A DNA stretch of 64,000 nucleotides from the NCBI GenBank assembly GCA_030220185.1, contig JASPKZ010004202.1:2650001-2714000 (forward strand), given 5' to 3'. Source of the stretch: Diploptera punctata (lineage: Eukaryota > Arthropoda > Insecta > Blattodea > Blaberidae). Below, in pieces: positions 10,510 through 21,709 of this stretch; position 1 is the stretch's first letter, and each line of letters begins with the position of its first letter. The translations under genes were made by a program, and so were the position numbers. The notes beneath the pieces were generated by a model. It made no database searches, was not told the DNA's origin, and saw only the letters and a program-made list of their open reading frames with translations.

Positions 10510-10734
10510 GTACAGTAGTCATATAGTATATAAGATATTACTCTCTCATATTTATATGTACAGTACAATAATTAAATTATTAAAAATAAATAAATTTTGG
10601 TACCATTAAAGGGTGCAATGCATTTGAATACTTAGTAATCAAAAGTAATAAAAATTCTATGCACGATTAATTTGTTTAAAACCTTAACAATGCTCTTGAA
10701 AATTTCTGTAGTCAAAGAACCATTTAATTAATAT

Positions 10735-11100
10735 TTCAATAGGAAGTAATACTATGAGGTTCAGTTTAATAAATTTTTGAGTCAGTTAAACATCTTATAA
10801 TTTAGTTAATTTCTTGAGAACATATTTTAAAATGCACATTATGAAATATATTCTCAAGAAATCTACTAAATTATGAGCTAAGATATTTAATTGACTCAAC
10901 ACTTAATTAAAGAACCATATTATATTATTTTTGGTCTGGACATCTTACCTCCCAGAAAGCTGACGATAAAAGAGAATTGTTTTGAAACATGCCCAAGAAC
11001 AAATCAACATTAATATTGAGGTAAGATGTCCAGACCAAAAATAATATAATTAAAATAACCTCAAAATATAACTTCCTAAAATTAAATATTAAAGAACCAT
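10735..11100. mobile_element. PLE hairpin copies, including family C
   Basis: 10740-10910 is a short inverted pair ending in gaagtaatactatgaggt-type PLE sequence. 10921-11083 is a family C copy (tggtctggacatcttacctc and its complement). It includes a hammerhead-like block with CUGACGA near 10963 and GAAAC near 10981, with stem II AAAAGA/UGUUUU. There is no coding sequence. Confidence 0.65.
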
Positions 11101-11187
11101 ATATTAAATTAATGTTGGGAAGTAAACATTATGAGGTATTAAGGTAGAATTTTTATCACTCACCTCATATTGTTCTTCTTATTTGAC

Positions 11188-11235
11188 TATAAACTAGTTT
11201 CAGAACATAGTTTCTGTTCCATTCCCAGTATCGTC
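11188..11235 (-). ncRNA. Degenerate hammerhead, PLE family H
   Basis: Stem II GGAAC/GUUC(U), GAAA and stem III ACUAGU are present. The core reads CUGGGAA instead of CUGANGA, so it is probably inactive. Confidence 0.5.
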
Positions 11236-11674
11236 ACGACTGTTGTTCTGTCGTCTTGAAGAGCTGTCCTTCGCTTCTTCCATTGGCAGACTGAAAAACC
11301 TCGAAACCAGGTCATTCTCACTGGGAATTTCAAAGTTCATCAGTTTCTTCTTTTCACTCTTTTGATTGTAGATCTTTTCCCAAACAGTAAGTTCTTTTGG
11401 TTTTTCTATTTGTTTTAATAATTTAGCTTCTTTCTCGATAATATGTTTTTCAGACCATGCATGGGCAGCCACTGCAGATTTTTCTACTTCCCCTTTCTTT
11501 ACATTCCTGAGATGTTCTTTTACTCTAGTTTTTAAATTTCTCTTAGTTTTTCCTATGTAGAATTTATCACATTCTTCACATTTAATCTGTTAAATCCCTG
11601 GTTTCGAGGTTTTTCAGTCAGCCAATGGAAGGAGCGAAGGACAGCTCTTCAAGACGACAGAACAACGGTCGTAA

Positions 11675-11720
11675 TGATACTGGGGATGGAACAGAAACTA
11701 TGTTCCGAAACTAGTTTATA
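11675..11720 (+). ncRNA. Degenerate hammerhead, PLE family H
   Basis: Core CUGGGGA (11680-11686; A6 changed to G), stem II GGAAC/GUUCC, GAAA, stem III ACUAGU, U17. Both arms of this element lack A6. Confidence 0.5.
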
Positions 11721-11965
11721 ATCAAATAAGAAGAACAGTATGAGGTGAGTGATAAAAATTCTACCTTAATGAATATACCTCATAGTGAGAATTCCTAAAA
11801 TAAGTAATTATGAGGTATAATCATTGAAATTCGTTTGAGAACATTTTTTTAAAAAACATTTTTTTGAAAAACAAAAAAAAATTATGAGGTGAGTTTTGAA
11901 AAAATGTTCTCTGACAAATTTCAAAGAACCATATGTTTACTGTATCTGTTTATTGTATTTTACAG

Positions 11966-12158
11966 AGTTGCCCCTTCAACAGTTGGAATATCAAGAAGAG
12001 GAGGATCAGCTGTTATAGTACCGAATGTAATAAAAGATAATAACGGCAATTTGGAGCGGCCGGAATCGCCACCTGATCCTCTTGATGCATGGAGTACACG
12101 CAACATTGCTAATATGAATGACTTACTTGAATGGGAGAAAGAAGAAGAAAGTTTATAA
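11966..12158 (+). CDS. Gene A, last exon with stop codon
   Basis: The acceptor tattttacag ends at 11965. The split Arg codon AG|A joins to the 10373 exon. The tail reads VAPSTVGISRRGGSAVIVPN, then an acidic end with DPLDAWSTRNIANMNDLLEW, and stops at 12156-12158. The four exons together give 303 codons in frame. This is a hydrophilic, proline/arginine-rich C-terminus ending in a short acidic amphipathic segment. The nearest AATAAA (12211-12216) lies inside the PLE inserted just downstream. I cannot name the protein. Confidence 0.68.
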
Positions 12159-12179
12159 ATATATGTCATTACCGTACTT

Positions 12180-12412
12180 TATCACCTCACCTCATATTTT
12201 GTCTTCTTTAAATAAACTGGCTCGTATTTTCACGACTCTTATTCTGTTATAGCATTGCATGATGGAGGAAGAAGCAGTGCATCAAAATGACAGAACAACA
12301 GTCATAAAAATACTGAAGATCGAATAATTATTCTGAAACTGGTCTAAAAAGAAGACAAAATTTGAGGTGAAGTGATACTTTTATTATTAAATTATTAATA
12401 CCTCATAGTTAT
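12180..12412 (+). mobile_element. PLE family M inverted remnant
   Basis: Bounded by cacctcatattttgtcttct and its complement, then an atacctcatag end. It contains one plus-strand hammerhead. It lies 20 bp after the gene A stop codon, so it probably forms part of the 3'UTR. Confidence 0.7.
12309..12348 (+). ncRNA. Hammerhead ribozyme, PLE family M
   Basis: Core CUGAAGA at 12313-12319, stem II GAAUAA/UUAUUC, GAAA, stem III ACUGGU (one mismatch from ACCGGU), C17. It may lie in the 3'UTR of gene A. Confidence 0.75.
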
Positions 12413-12512
12413 AAAATGTGAATATGTTTGTTGAATGCAGGCTTTCACGGCCGGTAATCATAATGTTGAGTGATTCCGGGTTATGTGGCCGTGGTCCATA
12501 GTTGGTGATGAT

Positions 12513-12556
12513 ACCAGACGTTTCGCCCTCAACTGCGGAGGGCATCTTCAGTGGCG
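12513..12556 (-). ncRNA. Hammerhead ribozyme, family L
   Basis: Core CUGAAGA (12545-12551 on the minus strand), stem II GCCCUC/GAGGGC, GAAA, stem III ACGU, C17. Stem I is CCA/UGG. Confidence 0.88.
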
Positions 12557-12624
12557 AGTGCTTCTAGGCGTGTTTCCTGGTCGGAAAGTAGATCTTCCGA
12601 CCAGGAAACACGCCTAGAAGCACT

Positions 12625-12670
12625 CGCCACTGAAGATGCCCTCCGCAGTTGAGGGCGAAACGTCTGGTAT
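12625..12670 (+). ncRNA. Hammerhead ribozyme, family L
   Basis: Core CUGAAGA at 12630-12636, stem II GCCCUC/GAGGGC, GAAA, two-pair stem III ACGU with no loop, C17, stem I CCA/UGG. It is the exact mirror of the left arm. Confidence 0.88.
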
Positions 12671-12829
12671 CATCACCAACTATGGACCATGGCCACATAA
12701 CCCGGAATCACTCAACATTGTGAATATGTTTATTATAAAAAAATTAATTTGGATAAAATTTATGATAATTGAATTAATGATTTGAGAAATTCAAGGTATC
12801 ATCTTTTATCCTAATTAAGGTATTTTCAG

Positions 12830-13000
12830 ATTAATAAATAAATAATGAGTCGTGAATATCTCACTTCATAAACTCCCTGTTCCTCAAGCACAGGACCATG
12901 GTTTCAGGAAGCATCCCTCCTATCTTCAGCCATCTTTATGATTCATTATTCATTTATTAGTGATATATTCCTATAAAAGTTGAATTCATTTATTACCTTG
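12830..13000 (-). mobile_element. PLE family I terminal fragment
   Basis: AT-rich end, then cgtgaatatctcacttcata and a minus-strand hammerhead at 12890-12934. A related copy is at 57195-57570. It has no coding sequence. Confidence 0.65.
12890..12934 (-). ncRNA. Hammerhead ribozyme, PLE family I
   Basis: Core CUGAAGA (12923-12929 on the minus strand), stem II AGGA/UCCU, GAAA, palindromic stem III ACCAUGGU, C17. Confidence 0.8.
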
Positions 13001-13700
13001 AAAACCTCTTAATGTTATTTCCCATATTTTCAGATTGTTTATTACAGAATGTATCTGTTTATTCAGAATCATTAAAAATTCTTGAAAATGAAAATTGAAT
13101 GAATCATTTTTTTAAAAATTCAAATGAATCAAAGAAATAGAGTCTAATCCTCTCCCTAAATCAATAAAATCATTCAATAATACCTTAAAACACATTACCA
13201 GTAATAAAAAGAAACAATATAAATACAAACTTAAAATTTCAAACCCACAAAATCCGTAATTACATAAAGAAGGAAATAAAATGAGACCCAACATTAACAA
13301 TATTGCATCTATTTTGAAAAGAAAAATTTATGCTTGAACTTCAGACTTTTGGTTCTACACACCAGTATGCAGTCCATTACACCATTCAAGACACGATACA
13401 AACATAAACATTTCTTTCCTCATCTACAATTCTATAATCATCCGAAGACAGATAGACAGCACTACCAATACCCAACAGATGACTTCTATTCAAGAAGGGT
13501 TTTTAATCAGAATTTTACAATACTTTTTAAGTAGTATGCCACAAGAACACATTGTTCTTATATGGAAGGTTCTGGCCTAAGGTAATGTGATTCATATTTC
13601 TCTTATTTTTAACACTGTATACAAATAAATAATATAGATTATATATATTAGATAACCTGCAAGAGAATTTTAAATAATATAGATAGATCATCGGTTGATT
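13000..13700. other. Unassigned AT-rich intergenic sequence
   Basis: No gene, repeat family or RNA that I can support. Short frames here lack splice signals and codon structure. Confidence 0.5.
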
Positions 13701-14150
13701 AATGTCTTTGACATCGTCCAATTCCCAATAGCCAATTTTGTCAGTCCATCCAATCTCTTAGTTGCAGATGTTTCTCCTTCATGTATAAATATATTCCCTG
13801 ACTCCAGGAGGTTTTAGGTCTTCCTCTGCCTCGTCTTCCCTCAGGTTTCCATTCCAAAACACATTTTGGTAGCTAATCCTCTTCCATTCGCTGGACATGT
13901 CCGTACCATCTTAATTGCTGAGTTTTAATATAATCTTCATTTTCTTCCTTATAACTGAGTTCCTAATTTTTTCTCTTCTTGAAATTCTTGCTGCCCTTCG
14001 TATAAAATACATTTCCGTTGCCAAAAGATACTTATTTGTTTTTGTTGTTAATGGTCAAAGTTCTGCTCCATAAGTAATGATGCTTTTAACAATTGTATGA
14101 TATATATTCATTTTATTTTTATTACTTATATTTTTATCCCACAATATTCC
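13700..14150 (-). pseudogene. LINE 3' fragment
   Basis: The minus strand encodes LRWYGHVQRMEE, then GRRGRGRPKTSW, the C-terminal signature of a non-LTR reverse transcriptase. It is frameshifted and 5'-truncated. Confidence 0.65.
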
Positions 14151-14157
14151 ATTGAGG

Positions 14158-14560
14158 GTCCACTGCTGTGGTCTCGGGGTAGCATGCTGCCTTGTTATGC
14201 AGTGGGCCCGGGTTTGATCCCCGGTTGGGACAGTTTTTCTGGGTGAGGTTTTTATCGGGGTTTTTCCTCATCTGTAAGACAAATGTCAGGAAAACTTTAA
14301 GGCCCAAACGGTCCCAGAAATCATATGGCCATCGCAATCATCATCATTCATATTCATCTTAGGTTAAGTTTAGGATTAGGGACTCTCCTGGTGCACCACA
14401 TCATCATCATCATCATCATCACCCATCATATCATCGGGGCAACGTAACCCTGCCTTCCAGGTGCCCCAACCTCAGAAGTGAGTTACAATTATGCCGTGCC
14501 AGGAGAGAAACCAGGAATGTCGAAAAACAAACCTGGGGCATTTGTAAAAAAAAAATTCCA
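14158..14560 (+). repeat. SINE family 1, tRNA-derived
   Basis: The tRNA-like head has a B box (gggtttgatcc; ggttcgatcc in other copies). The body contains gtaagacaaatgtcaggaaa and ggcccaaacggtccc, then an (ATC)n and an A-rich tail. Other copies: 27108-27500, 39963-40340, 50940-51165 (minus) and 59690-60058 (minus). Confidence 0.85.
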
Positions 14561-14689
14561 TTGAGGCAAGTAATTGCAAATTTTCATTTATTATTTCTAT
14601 TTCTTATTTCCTCTTCATAACTTCCATTTTTATTTTCCATGAAGAGGGAGGAGAGCCTCTAATTGCTTTAAATTCTAAGACTTAGAGGA

Positions 14690-15345
14690 ACTGACTTGCA
14701 CATCTTCCTAGGGTCCAATCCCACCTTCACGTGGTGCAGCTGTTAGTAACCATATAACTTATGTGGTGAACGGATGGGATTGGCTACTCACCAACTGCAC
14801 TGGTCAGCATGGTGAGATATTGACCGATATGGTATTACTTCCACTTCCATACCATATCTCTTTTTTATCTTTCCTATCCAGTCCCTCTGGACTGAACACT
14901 TGTTTTCTGACCCCGATGGTATTAGAGTATTCGAGGCCGAGGGGATCATTTCATCTTATCTTTTCTGTCCAATTCTTCCTTATTAATGGCAGATCAGGCT
15001 CTTAGTGTAGTGAAAGCAACTGATCTAAGGATGGACACCTAAAAAATCCTTGGTCGTCCAGGTTGGGGGTTGGTGCGATAGGCCAGCTCCCTAACATCGG
15101 AAAAAAATGCAGTGCTAAAAAACCTAATAGAGATAAGAGGCATAAGGAATAAAATGGAGGAGTTCTTAAGCAGATGGAGGAGTTGAAGCAGGACACAATC
15201 GTACTGACAGAAACAAGAAGAAAGGAGAAGGAATGGAAACTTTAGGATCGTATGTTCATATTTATTACACATCCAAGTTAACTGTTCACGGGCGGAGGAG
15301 AAGAGTTTTAGCGCTAGTGTCGCCGATCTACTGAATCTGTGGAAG
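14690..15345 (+). pseudogene. LINE 5' region (endonuclease fragment)
   Basis: The plus strand around 15120-15260 reads a broken frame with ELKQDTIVLTETRRK. That is the short TETR block of the apurinic endonuclease domain of non-LTR elements. The preceding 14690-15000 is probably its leader. 15345-15790 is unassigned. Confidence 0.45.
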
Positions 15346-15789
15346 GGATGTAGGAGAAAACTGTACATCCGATCACGTATTGAAATTTTTCAACTTCAAA
15401 TGTGGGGGGAGAATCTCTAAACACGTGTGAAAAATCTTAACATGGTTGTCAAATTAGTCATTTAAGCACGGAATGCTCAAGCGGTCGGATCATTTAAAAT
15501 CACAGTTTTGTGTCCTCTCGTACCAGCCTCCCACCCCCCCACAATTAAATCCACAACTGGCAATATGTAATGAGAAGGGCAAGGAAGGGACCGCTCATTC
15601 CTAGACGTAACCACAAGAGGAAACAGGGGTGTCAAGGTAGTCATTCTGCCACTGAACGCACAGAACAACGGATCATTAAAATATATAGTATTTGTCAGCT
15701 CTCTACCTGCCAATCAAACAACATAATACAAAGGACAGGAAGTGGCAACATAGTAAGGAAGGGAAAGAGAAAGACAGTTTGTTAGTTAA

Positions 15790-16120
15790 CATATTTTCCG
15801 CCTGCACAAAACACTTGGATGGGTAATACAGTAGTGTTAAAAAAGAATGAAAGGGCTAAAAGAGGGGTTTCAGTATATATCAAGAAGAAATATAAGAGAT
15901 ATATCACAAACTGCGAAGCAATAAATTTTAAATAATATCAATAAATAGATAAATTATAAATATGAGATGAGGGGCATTTGCCCTGTGTCCTTAAGGGCAG
16001 ACCACCCCTGATGCCATGACTGCAATGTTCAAGCTTCAGGTTTTACGCTAAACAGTTAGATTGCATTACTGTGGTCTACACTTAATTCATGCAAATTTCG
16101 ATAGACCACATTATGTAGAT
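15790..16120. other. Unassigned intergenic sequence
   Basis: I see no gene or assignable repeat. Confidence 0.4.
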
Positions 16121-16980
16121 GTCGGCTACAATGGACTAGTGGTTTAGTTCCTTGCTTCTGGTCCCGAGGGTCTTTTTTTTTTAAATACAACTTTAGTGAT
16201 GAGCATGTTCCATGTTCAAATGTGGCTGGGGGTCAATGGATTTTTTTTAGGATAGAAAAATAAATGAACAAGTCCTCCAGGAGGGACTTTCAACCATGGG
16301 TCCCGAGTCTGAAAATTTTCAGGCTCGTAAAAGAACTATAAGCCTGAATAGAAATGCCTCTGCAAAATTTACTGACCTTCTACTCATAAGTAATGCCACG
16401 AGTGATTTCCAAATTATCAATAAATTCACGACTCACGAAGTGTGGAGTGAATTTATCTAGAGAATTTGGAAATCAAGAGTGGCATTTGTTAGGACTATTT
16501 AATGAATAAAATTAAGCTGTTTAATCACAAATCATTATTTAACTATAGTTATTTTAAAATATTTATATATTTAATGTAAACGGCGATGTTTGAAAACAAA
16601 TGAGAAACGATTGGTATGCTTCTTTTGTTCATCACTGCAACCAGATCATATTATTTATTGCCACTTTAAGCCGTGGGTCCCAAGTCTGAAGATTTTCAGG
16701 CTCGTAAAAGATACTTAAGCCTGAATGAAAAGGCCTCTAAGCAAAATTTACTGAATTTTCCCGTCCTAGTACTACCTTGGTTTCCTAGATGTCAGTATCA
16801 GGCAGAACGCTGACCGCGGACCACTCAAATGACATTTATACGAAAACAAGTGTAACTAAATTAGTATGGTTCAAATTCTTCCCTGTAAGGAGAGAGAGCC
16901 TAAATCTCTGTTAAAGGAATCATGGGCTTACAAGAAGATACAAGAAGGTGTGGTATGCCAATTAAGTTAATGTTAAATTC
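16121..16980 (+). repeat. SINE family 4 copy split by a MITE
   Basis: The head at 16125-16390 (gtggtttagttccttgcttc; gaccatgggtcccgagtctg-like) is followed by a palindromic MITE at 16391-16562. The SINE body resumes at about 16670 (ttttcaggctcgtaaaagat). A full copy is at 51211-51530. Confidence 0.65.
16391..16562. mobile_element. Inverted-repeat MITE
   Basis: The arms are taatgccacgagtgatttcc and its complement ending in ggaaatcaagagtggcattt. Inverted copies are at 39113-39270 and (partial) 40340-40475. It is non-coding, with the small size typical of a MITE; its superfamily is unknown. Confidence 0.6.
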
Positions 16981-17079
16981 AAATCAGGAGTGAATTTTTA
17001 TTCAAACAGTGGCTTAATAAAAAATTCTTATTTTTTAAAAATATTTCTTAAATTTTTTCTATGTATTTTCTTTCCGACA

Positions 17080-17215
17080 GGGGGGTGCAAGTGTACCCCC
17101 TTGCACCCTCCTGCCGACGCTTATGCTCATGAAACTTGTCCTGACAGGGGATCGAACTCGGGCTCGCTGTGTGACAAGGCAGCACGAAACCACAGCGATG
17201 GACTAGGACCTCAGA
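17080..17215 (-). repeat. SINE family 1, partial
   Basis: The minus strand has the tRNA-like head of family 1 (ggggatcgaactcgggctcg in complement, then gacaaggcagcacgaaacca). The tail is missing. Confidence 0.55.
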
Positions 17216-18340
17216 TATTAAGTATCAATAATTCAAAATTAAATAAAAAAATTAATTGTGACGGATCACGAACCATAGAGTGAGAAACTTGTGTGCGGTG
17301 TTTTTTTAATCACGGCTAACTAGACACGCATAAATGCGGTCATGGTGCACAGGTCATAATGCAGATGCATAGAGAAACTGTGATGCAGATGCGCATCAAA
17401 CTGGCGGTGAATGTGACATATAGAAATATTGGTTTTGATTGGATGGTTTGTTACCAATCGTTCCGACAGTTCAATCTTGTCAAAAGGAACGCGAACTATA
17501 ATGAAATCCATTCCACCGTTCCTGTATATAACCGATATAACCTTAAGAAGTAGTTAAATAGGTCAAAAGTAGTGTAGGATAATTATGTAACGAAAAGTGA
17601 GGGAACTTCAATGTTTCAAAACATTTAGTGAATATATTTCATACCAGGAGATTCTGTATCATCAGAAGGTAATTACTAATTTATATGTTAATTTCTGTAT
17701 GACAGTAAAAGAATCGTTAACAATATGTAATCACCAGTGATGGCTCAGTAGTAAAACAGATTTTGGTTTTGATAATTTTGAATCTGATTGATAGATTTTA
17801 AGTATCCTTTGTGTGATTGTATTTGTATCTAAGTTTCGTTCATCTTCCGCAAGTTTAGCATATATCCACAATGTGTCATCTGATTTTTCATTAACAAAGT
17901 GGTTAATTAATTAATGGTCACCCACCACAAGGTCCTGTCAATAGCCCCTCCCACTATAAAATTATTGAATATGTTTCTCAAATTAAATTTACATAAAGTG
18001 TAACCTTATTTTTATAAAAAAATAAAACTGGTTACAGTATTTAATATTGATCATTTGTCGATTATAAAACATTTTTATTAAGTTTAGAATGATTTATTAA
18101 GAGTTTAGGTAAGTTTTAGATAAATATGCATCTTGGGTGATTAATTAGGAAACCTTACCATTAATTAAAATGAGCCATATTGATAGAAGACAGGATTTTC
18201 CTTCCCTTATGGAAAGTTTTAAGAGGATTTTAAAAATAAAAATAACGATATACAGTTTTTAATGGAAAAACTGCACTTAAACTAGCGTGAAATATTTTCA
18301 AAGTCCTATAGAACAACAGTGCGCATGCGCCAGAGTTTAT
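17216..18340. other. Unassigned intergenic sequence
   Basis: AT-rich. Short frames such as 17359-17553 have no recognisable domain or splice context. I see nothing assignable. Confidence 0.45.
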
Positions 18341-18785
18341 AGAGCCAGCGATAACATGGACTCTTACTTTAAGGGAGCAAAGGAGATTACAAGTATTTGA
18401 GAATAAAGTACTTACGAAAATTTTTGGACCAAAGAGAGATGAAGAGACGGGTGAATGGAGAAGACTACATAACAATGAACTACATGGTCTTTATAGGAAG
18501 CTAGATATAATAAGAACAGTTAAGTCTTGTAGACTGTGATGGGCAGGACATGTGGCACGTATGGGGAATGAAAGACGTGCATGGAAGCTACTTGTAGGAA
18601 AGCCAGAGGGAAAACGCCCAGTTGGTAGACCAAGAATGAGGTGGGAGAATAACATTAACTATGATTTGAGGGAAGTAGATTATACAGGGAATGATTGGAA
18701 AGCATTAGCTCAGGATAGGGATGTATGGAGAGCTTATGTCTGCGCGGCCTTGAACCTACGGGTTCGATAGTGCCAGTGAGTAAGT
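18340..18785 (+). pseudogene. LINE 3' end, RT C-terminal tail
   Basis: The frames together give REQRRLQVFENKVLRKIFGP, then WAGHVARMGNERRAWKLL and GRPRMRWENNINYDLREVDY, ending about 30 bases before gtaagtaagtaa. This is the tail downstream of an RT domain. One stop is in the WAGH region. Copies are at 5750-6050, 27540-27980 and 61150-61590. Confidence 0.75.
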
Positions 18786-18789
18786 AAGT

Positions 18790-20240
18790 AATCCCGAAAT
18801 CTATGTTAAAAAAAATATTGAAATTACCAAACGTTTAATAAAAATGGGTGTACACTTACTTATCACTCTCTAACGCTGATCCCAGTAGTGATAACCCAAA
18901 ATAGCTATAGAAAAATCATAGACTAAGTAATATACTCTGTGGAGAAAATAGCAGTTAGCATCACAATATTGTCTAACAGTTACATAATATTGTGATTTGC
19001 ATATTTAAATAAATACTTCAAAATTGTCTAATAATGTTATAAAAATTGTTTGAAAAAGCTTAAAATATTAAATAATGTTAGTAAATAAAGAAGAACAACT
19101 ATAGTTTACAACAATATAACTGAAAAATCAAGCGCTAGTAGAAGTGCAGTTGAGCCGTTTTTAACCACTGCATGCTTTAGTGCTCCTAACTCCTAACCTA
19201 TAATTTAATCATATTTTTATAATGTAATATAATGAAAGCTAAACTAAATGGCTAACTAGCTAACAGCTAACAATCAGACCAGCACATTATTAATTTGATT
19301 GTTACCTTAGATTAGTTTAGGTCCATAGGCAAGCTTCTGAAATTATAAGTTAGGAGCGCTAAAGTATGGTATTACCCTTAGGAACAACAAAAAGAATGAT
19401 TATACCCAAGCTGCCATATCTCCGGCTCTGAAGTTTAGGTTATACGAGGGGTAAAGGGAGAATTTGCCATCTACTGCCAATAAGGATATGGTTGTAGTGG
19501 GAGTAGATGTCTGTCACAACCAGTTACTACTCTTGATGCAGTTTAGCGCGCTAGTAAGGTTTGAAATTGCTGAAATGTTGTCAGCAGTATGTCTGCTAAC
19601 CGCATACATAAAGCGGCCATTCTTACTGAATATCCATATCGGCAACACTGTCCTGAAAATGCCTAGGCCGGAGAATCAGTGGCTGCAGTATAGTACAAGA
19701 TTGCAAGTATACAGGAGGAACTGCAGGTTAAAGGAAATGTAAAAATTGACCGTAGTTGAACATTTGATGAACAAGAAAGAATATGTCATAAAATTTGAAG
19801 AAACACAGGTTTTGTCCAACCACCACATTACTACTCTAGACAAGCTATTGAAATTTATAAAGATACAAATTCCTTTAACAAGAAAGAAGTAACCATGAAG
19901 ATCAACAAAATTTGAATTCCAGCACTGCACAACACTAGAACAAAGCCAGGGGCAGCTAATAATAAAAAAGCTCAAATGTAAAGGACCACATAGTGAACAC
20001 TACCACTTGGGACGCATCAAAAACTAGGATTAAAAAGACTCAAATTTGCACTTTTTTAGAATAACACCGCCAAATTCCCAATAACATCGAAATCTTGAAA
20101 TTTTAAAACAAATTTTTCCTAAAAATAAAACTTATACTGATTACATATTGTTTTCCTTTGCTTATACATAGCTAAAATTATAAATATCCACAGATTACAA
20201 GCTTATCATATATGGAAATTTATCATTGCATAAAAAAATT
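18790..20240. other. Unassigned intergenic sequence
   Basis: No gene supported. The frame at 19464-19742 has no recognisable motif and no splice context. Confidence 0.45.
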
Positions 20241-20244
20241 ACAT

Positions 20245-20555
20245 AAAGGTAAAGTGGTCCCACAACAGGCCTCAGGAGGCCTTTGGGGTAGTAGGAGGTT
20301 AAGGCTCCCACTTTTTCTTGACAATCGGCTCTTTATGTCAGCCGGGTTGTCAGCCCTGCATGACGGCCGCCTTTACCCCAGAACAAGCGTCCGGTACTAA
20401 TTTCCGTTAGAGGCTGAGTCGACCCCAGGGCCATAGTGCCGCCAGAAGGTTTTTGGTCAGTTTAAATATCCTGACCCACCGGGACTTGAACCCCCGACCT
20501 TCCGACTTGTAGCGCAGTGCCTTAACCACTATGCTAGGGATCACTTTACTTTTTA
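20245..20555 (-). repeat. SINE family 3, minus strand
   Basis: Full-length relative to 45174-45476, with caggcctcaggaggcctttg at the left and the tRNA-like head at the right end (ttaaccactatgctaggg). Confidence 0.75.
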
Positions 20556-20980
20556 AAAAAATTACATATTTCATCATATTTACACATTTTTAAGACTTTT
20601 TTTTAATGTAAAACTGCATATTTTGTCTCTTAATTTAAAATTCTTATTTTCTTAAGTGTAATATAATTTTAAATGCTCTATATAATTTTTTTTTTCAATT
20701 ATTAATTCTGAAAAGAAAAAAAAATAGAAACTCAGGTATCTGACTGTACACTGAAATGGATTTTCAAAGCTGTACCAAAAAGGTTTTGAGGGAAGAATTC
20801 TATTCACGTGACACCATAAATATAGATAGGCTACAGGAAGAAACTGAAGATTTCAGTATAGGGTTCCACATTGCAAGATCTCTTTTAGAACCTCAACGAT
20901 CCAGTTACTTATGAACGAAATAGTAGAAATATTTAAGGAACATGCCCTATCATAGTTGGCTATGGCAATATACTACAAGC
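20556..20980. other. Unassigned AT-rich sequence
   Basis: I see nothing assignable. Confidence 0.4.
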
Positions 20981-20984
20981 AGGA

Positions 20985-21190
20985 AGGTTGAAGATTTGAG
21001 TCCTGATGAGGTCAGGATTTTAAAAACCTGCTTAAACCTTCTGGTGTCATCTTATCTCTGGGGTTGGCTCAGGGTCAATTTGAAATGAATACCAGACTAT
21101 GTTTTGCGAGTAAAATTGAGGCTTATAACCCAATTAATTTCTCATGCCGATTGTGTAGAAAGGGAAGCCTGTAATGAGATCACTTTATGG
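20985..21190 (+). repeat. SINE family 3, partial and diverged
   Basis: Weak match: caggattttaaaaacctgct, then aaaccttctggtgtcatctt and an ending gagatcactttatgg. Confidence 0.5.
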
Positions 21191-21381
21191 TAGAATTATG
21201 ACAATGCCACAATGTTTAAGCATTTTGCAATTCCCCTTTACCATTTCTTCAATGCTGTTCTGATCTCAAAGTTAATATTTAACATAAAATTTATATAAAA
21301 ATTAAATTGTAATGTTTTAGCATTACATAATTTAAGAAATTTTCATGTTTCCTTACGTATTTTACATAATATTATTACATA

Positions 21382-21705
21382 AATCCGTAGCCGAGTGGTT
21401 AAGGCAAGAAGCCTTGGCGCAGAGCTATGGGACTTGCGCTGGTTCGAGTCTCCATGGGGGAAGAAATTTTTCTCATGGAATTTCGGCCAGTATGGGACCG
21501 GTGCCCACCCAGCATCGTGAGACATTTGGGTAGCTACAATAAGAAGCGACTCCAGGTTGAGAATACCAGCTATAACGTGCTGACCACATGTCACCCCTAC
21601 ACTGGCTGATGATCATCTACCTCTGTGATTGACACATGTGGATGTAAGGCCAGCAGCCGGCTGGTAGCTAAGGGCCTTCTAGGCCTGTCATGCCAGGAAA
21701 AAAAA
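21382..21705 (+). repeat. SINE family 2, tRNA-derived
   Basis: The head has an A box (gtagccgagtggttaaggc) and a B box (ggttcgagtctcc) in a tRNA-like arrangement. The body contains cagtatgggaccggtgccca and an A-rich tail. The inverted copy is at 29610-29930. Confidence 0.75.
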
Positions 21706-21709
21706 AAGG

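Larger units (their letters stand above)
11105..11800. mobile_element. PLE family H with GIY-YIG endonuclease tail
   Basis: The minus strand from about 11595 to 11200 encodes the end of a GIY-YIG domain (FYIGKTKRNLKTRVKEHLRN), then SAVAAHAWSEKHIIEKEAKL, then the WEKIY...MNFEIP tail. The GIY start lies at the junction near 11595, where the plus-strand arm begins. Inverted hammerhead-like arms at 11188-11235 and 11675-11720 frame the copy. Confidence 0.8.
12430..12718. mobile_element. Family L hammerhead mini-element with 13-bp TSD
   Basis: Flanked by the duplicated target TGTGAATATGTTT (12417-12429 and 12719-12731). The 289-bp body is an inverted pair of one unit with a minus-strand and a plus-strand hammerhead. 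It starts with gcaggctttcacggccggta, an end shared with the element at 63597-63840. It has no reading frame. Confidence 0.85.

Noticed and set aside
15477..15785. Overlapping basic and Pro-rich frames on both strands
   Set aside because: No recognisable family, each shorter than 80 codons, and the codon pattern is not coding-like.
19464..19742. 92-codon frame in the intergenic region as a gene
   Set aside because: No domain, no splice or promoter context, and it overlaps an equally long antisense frame.
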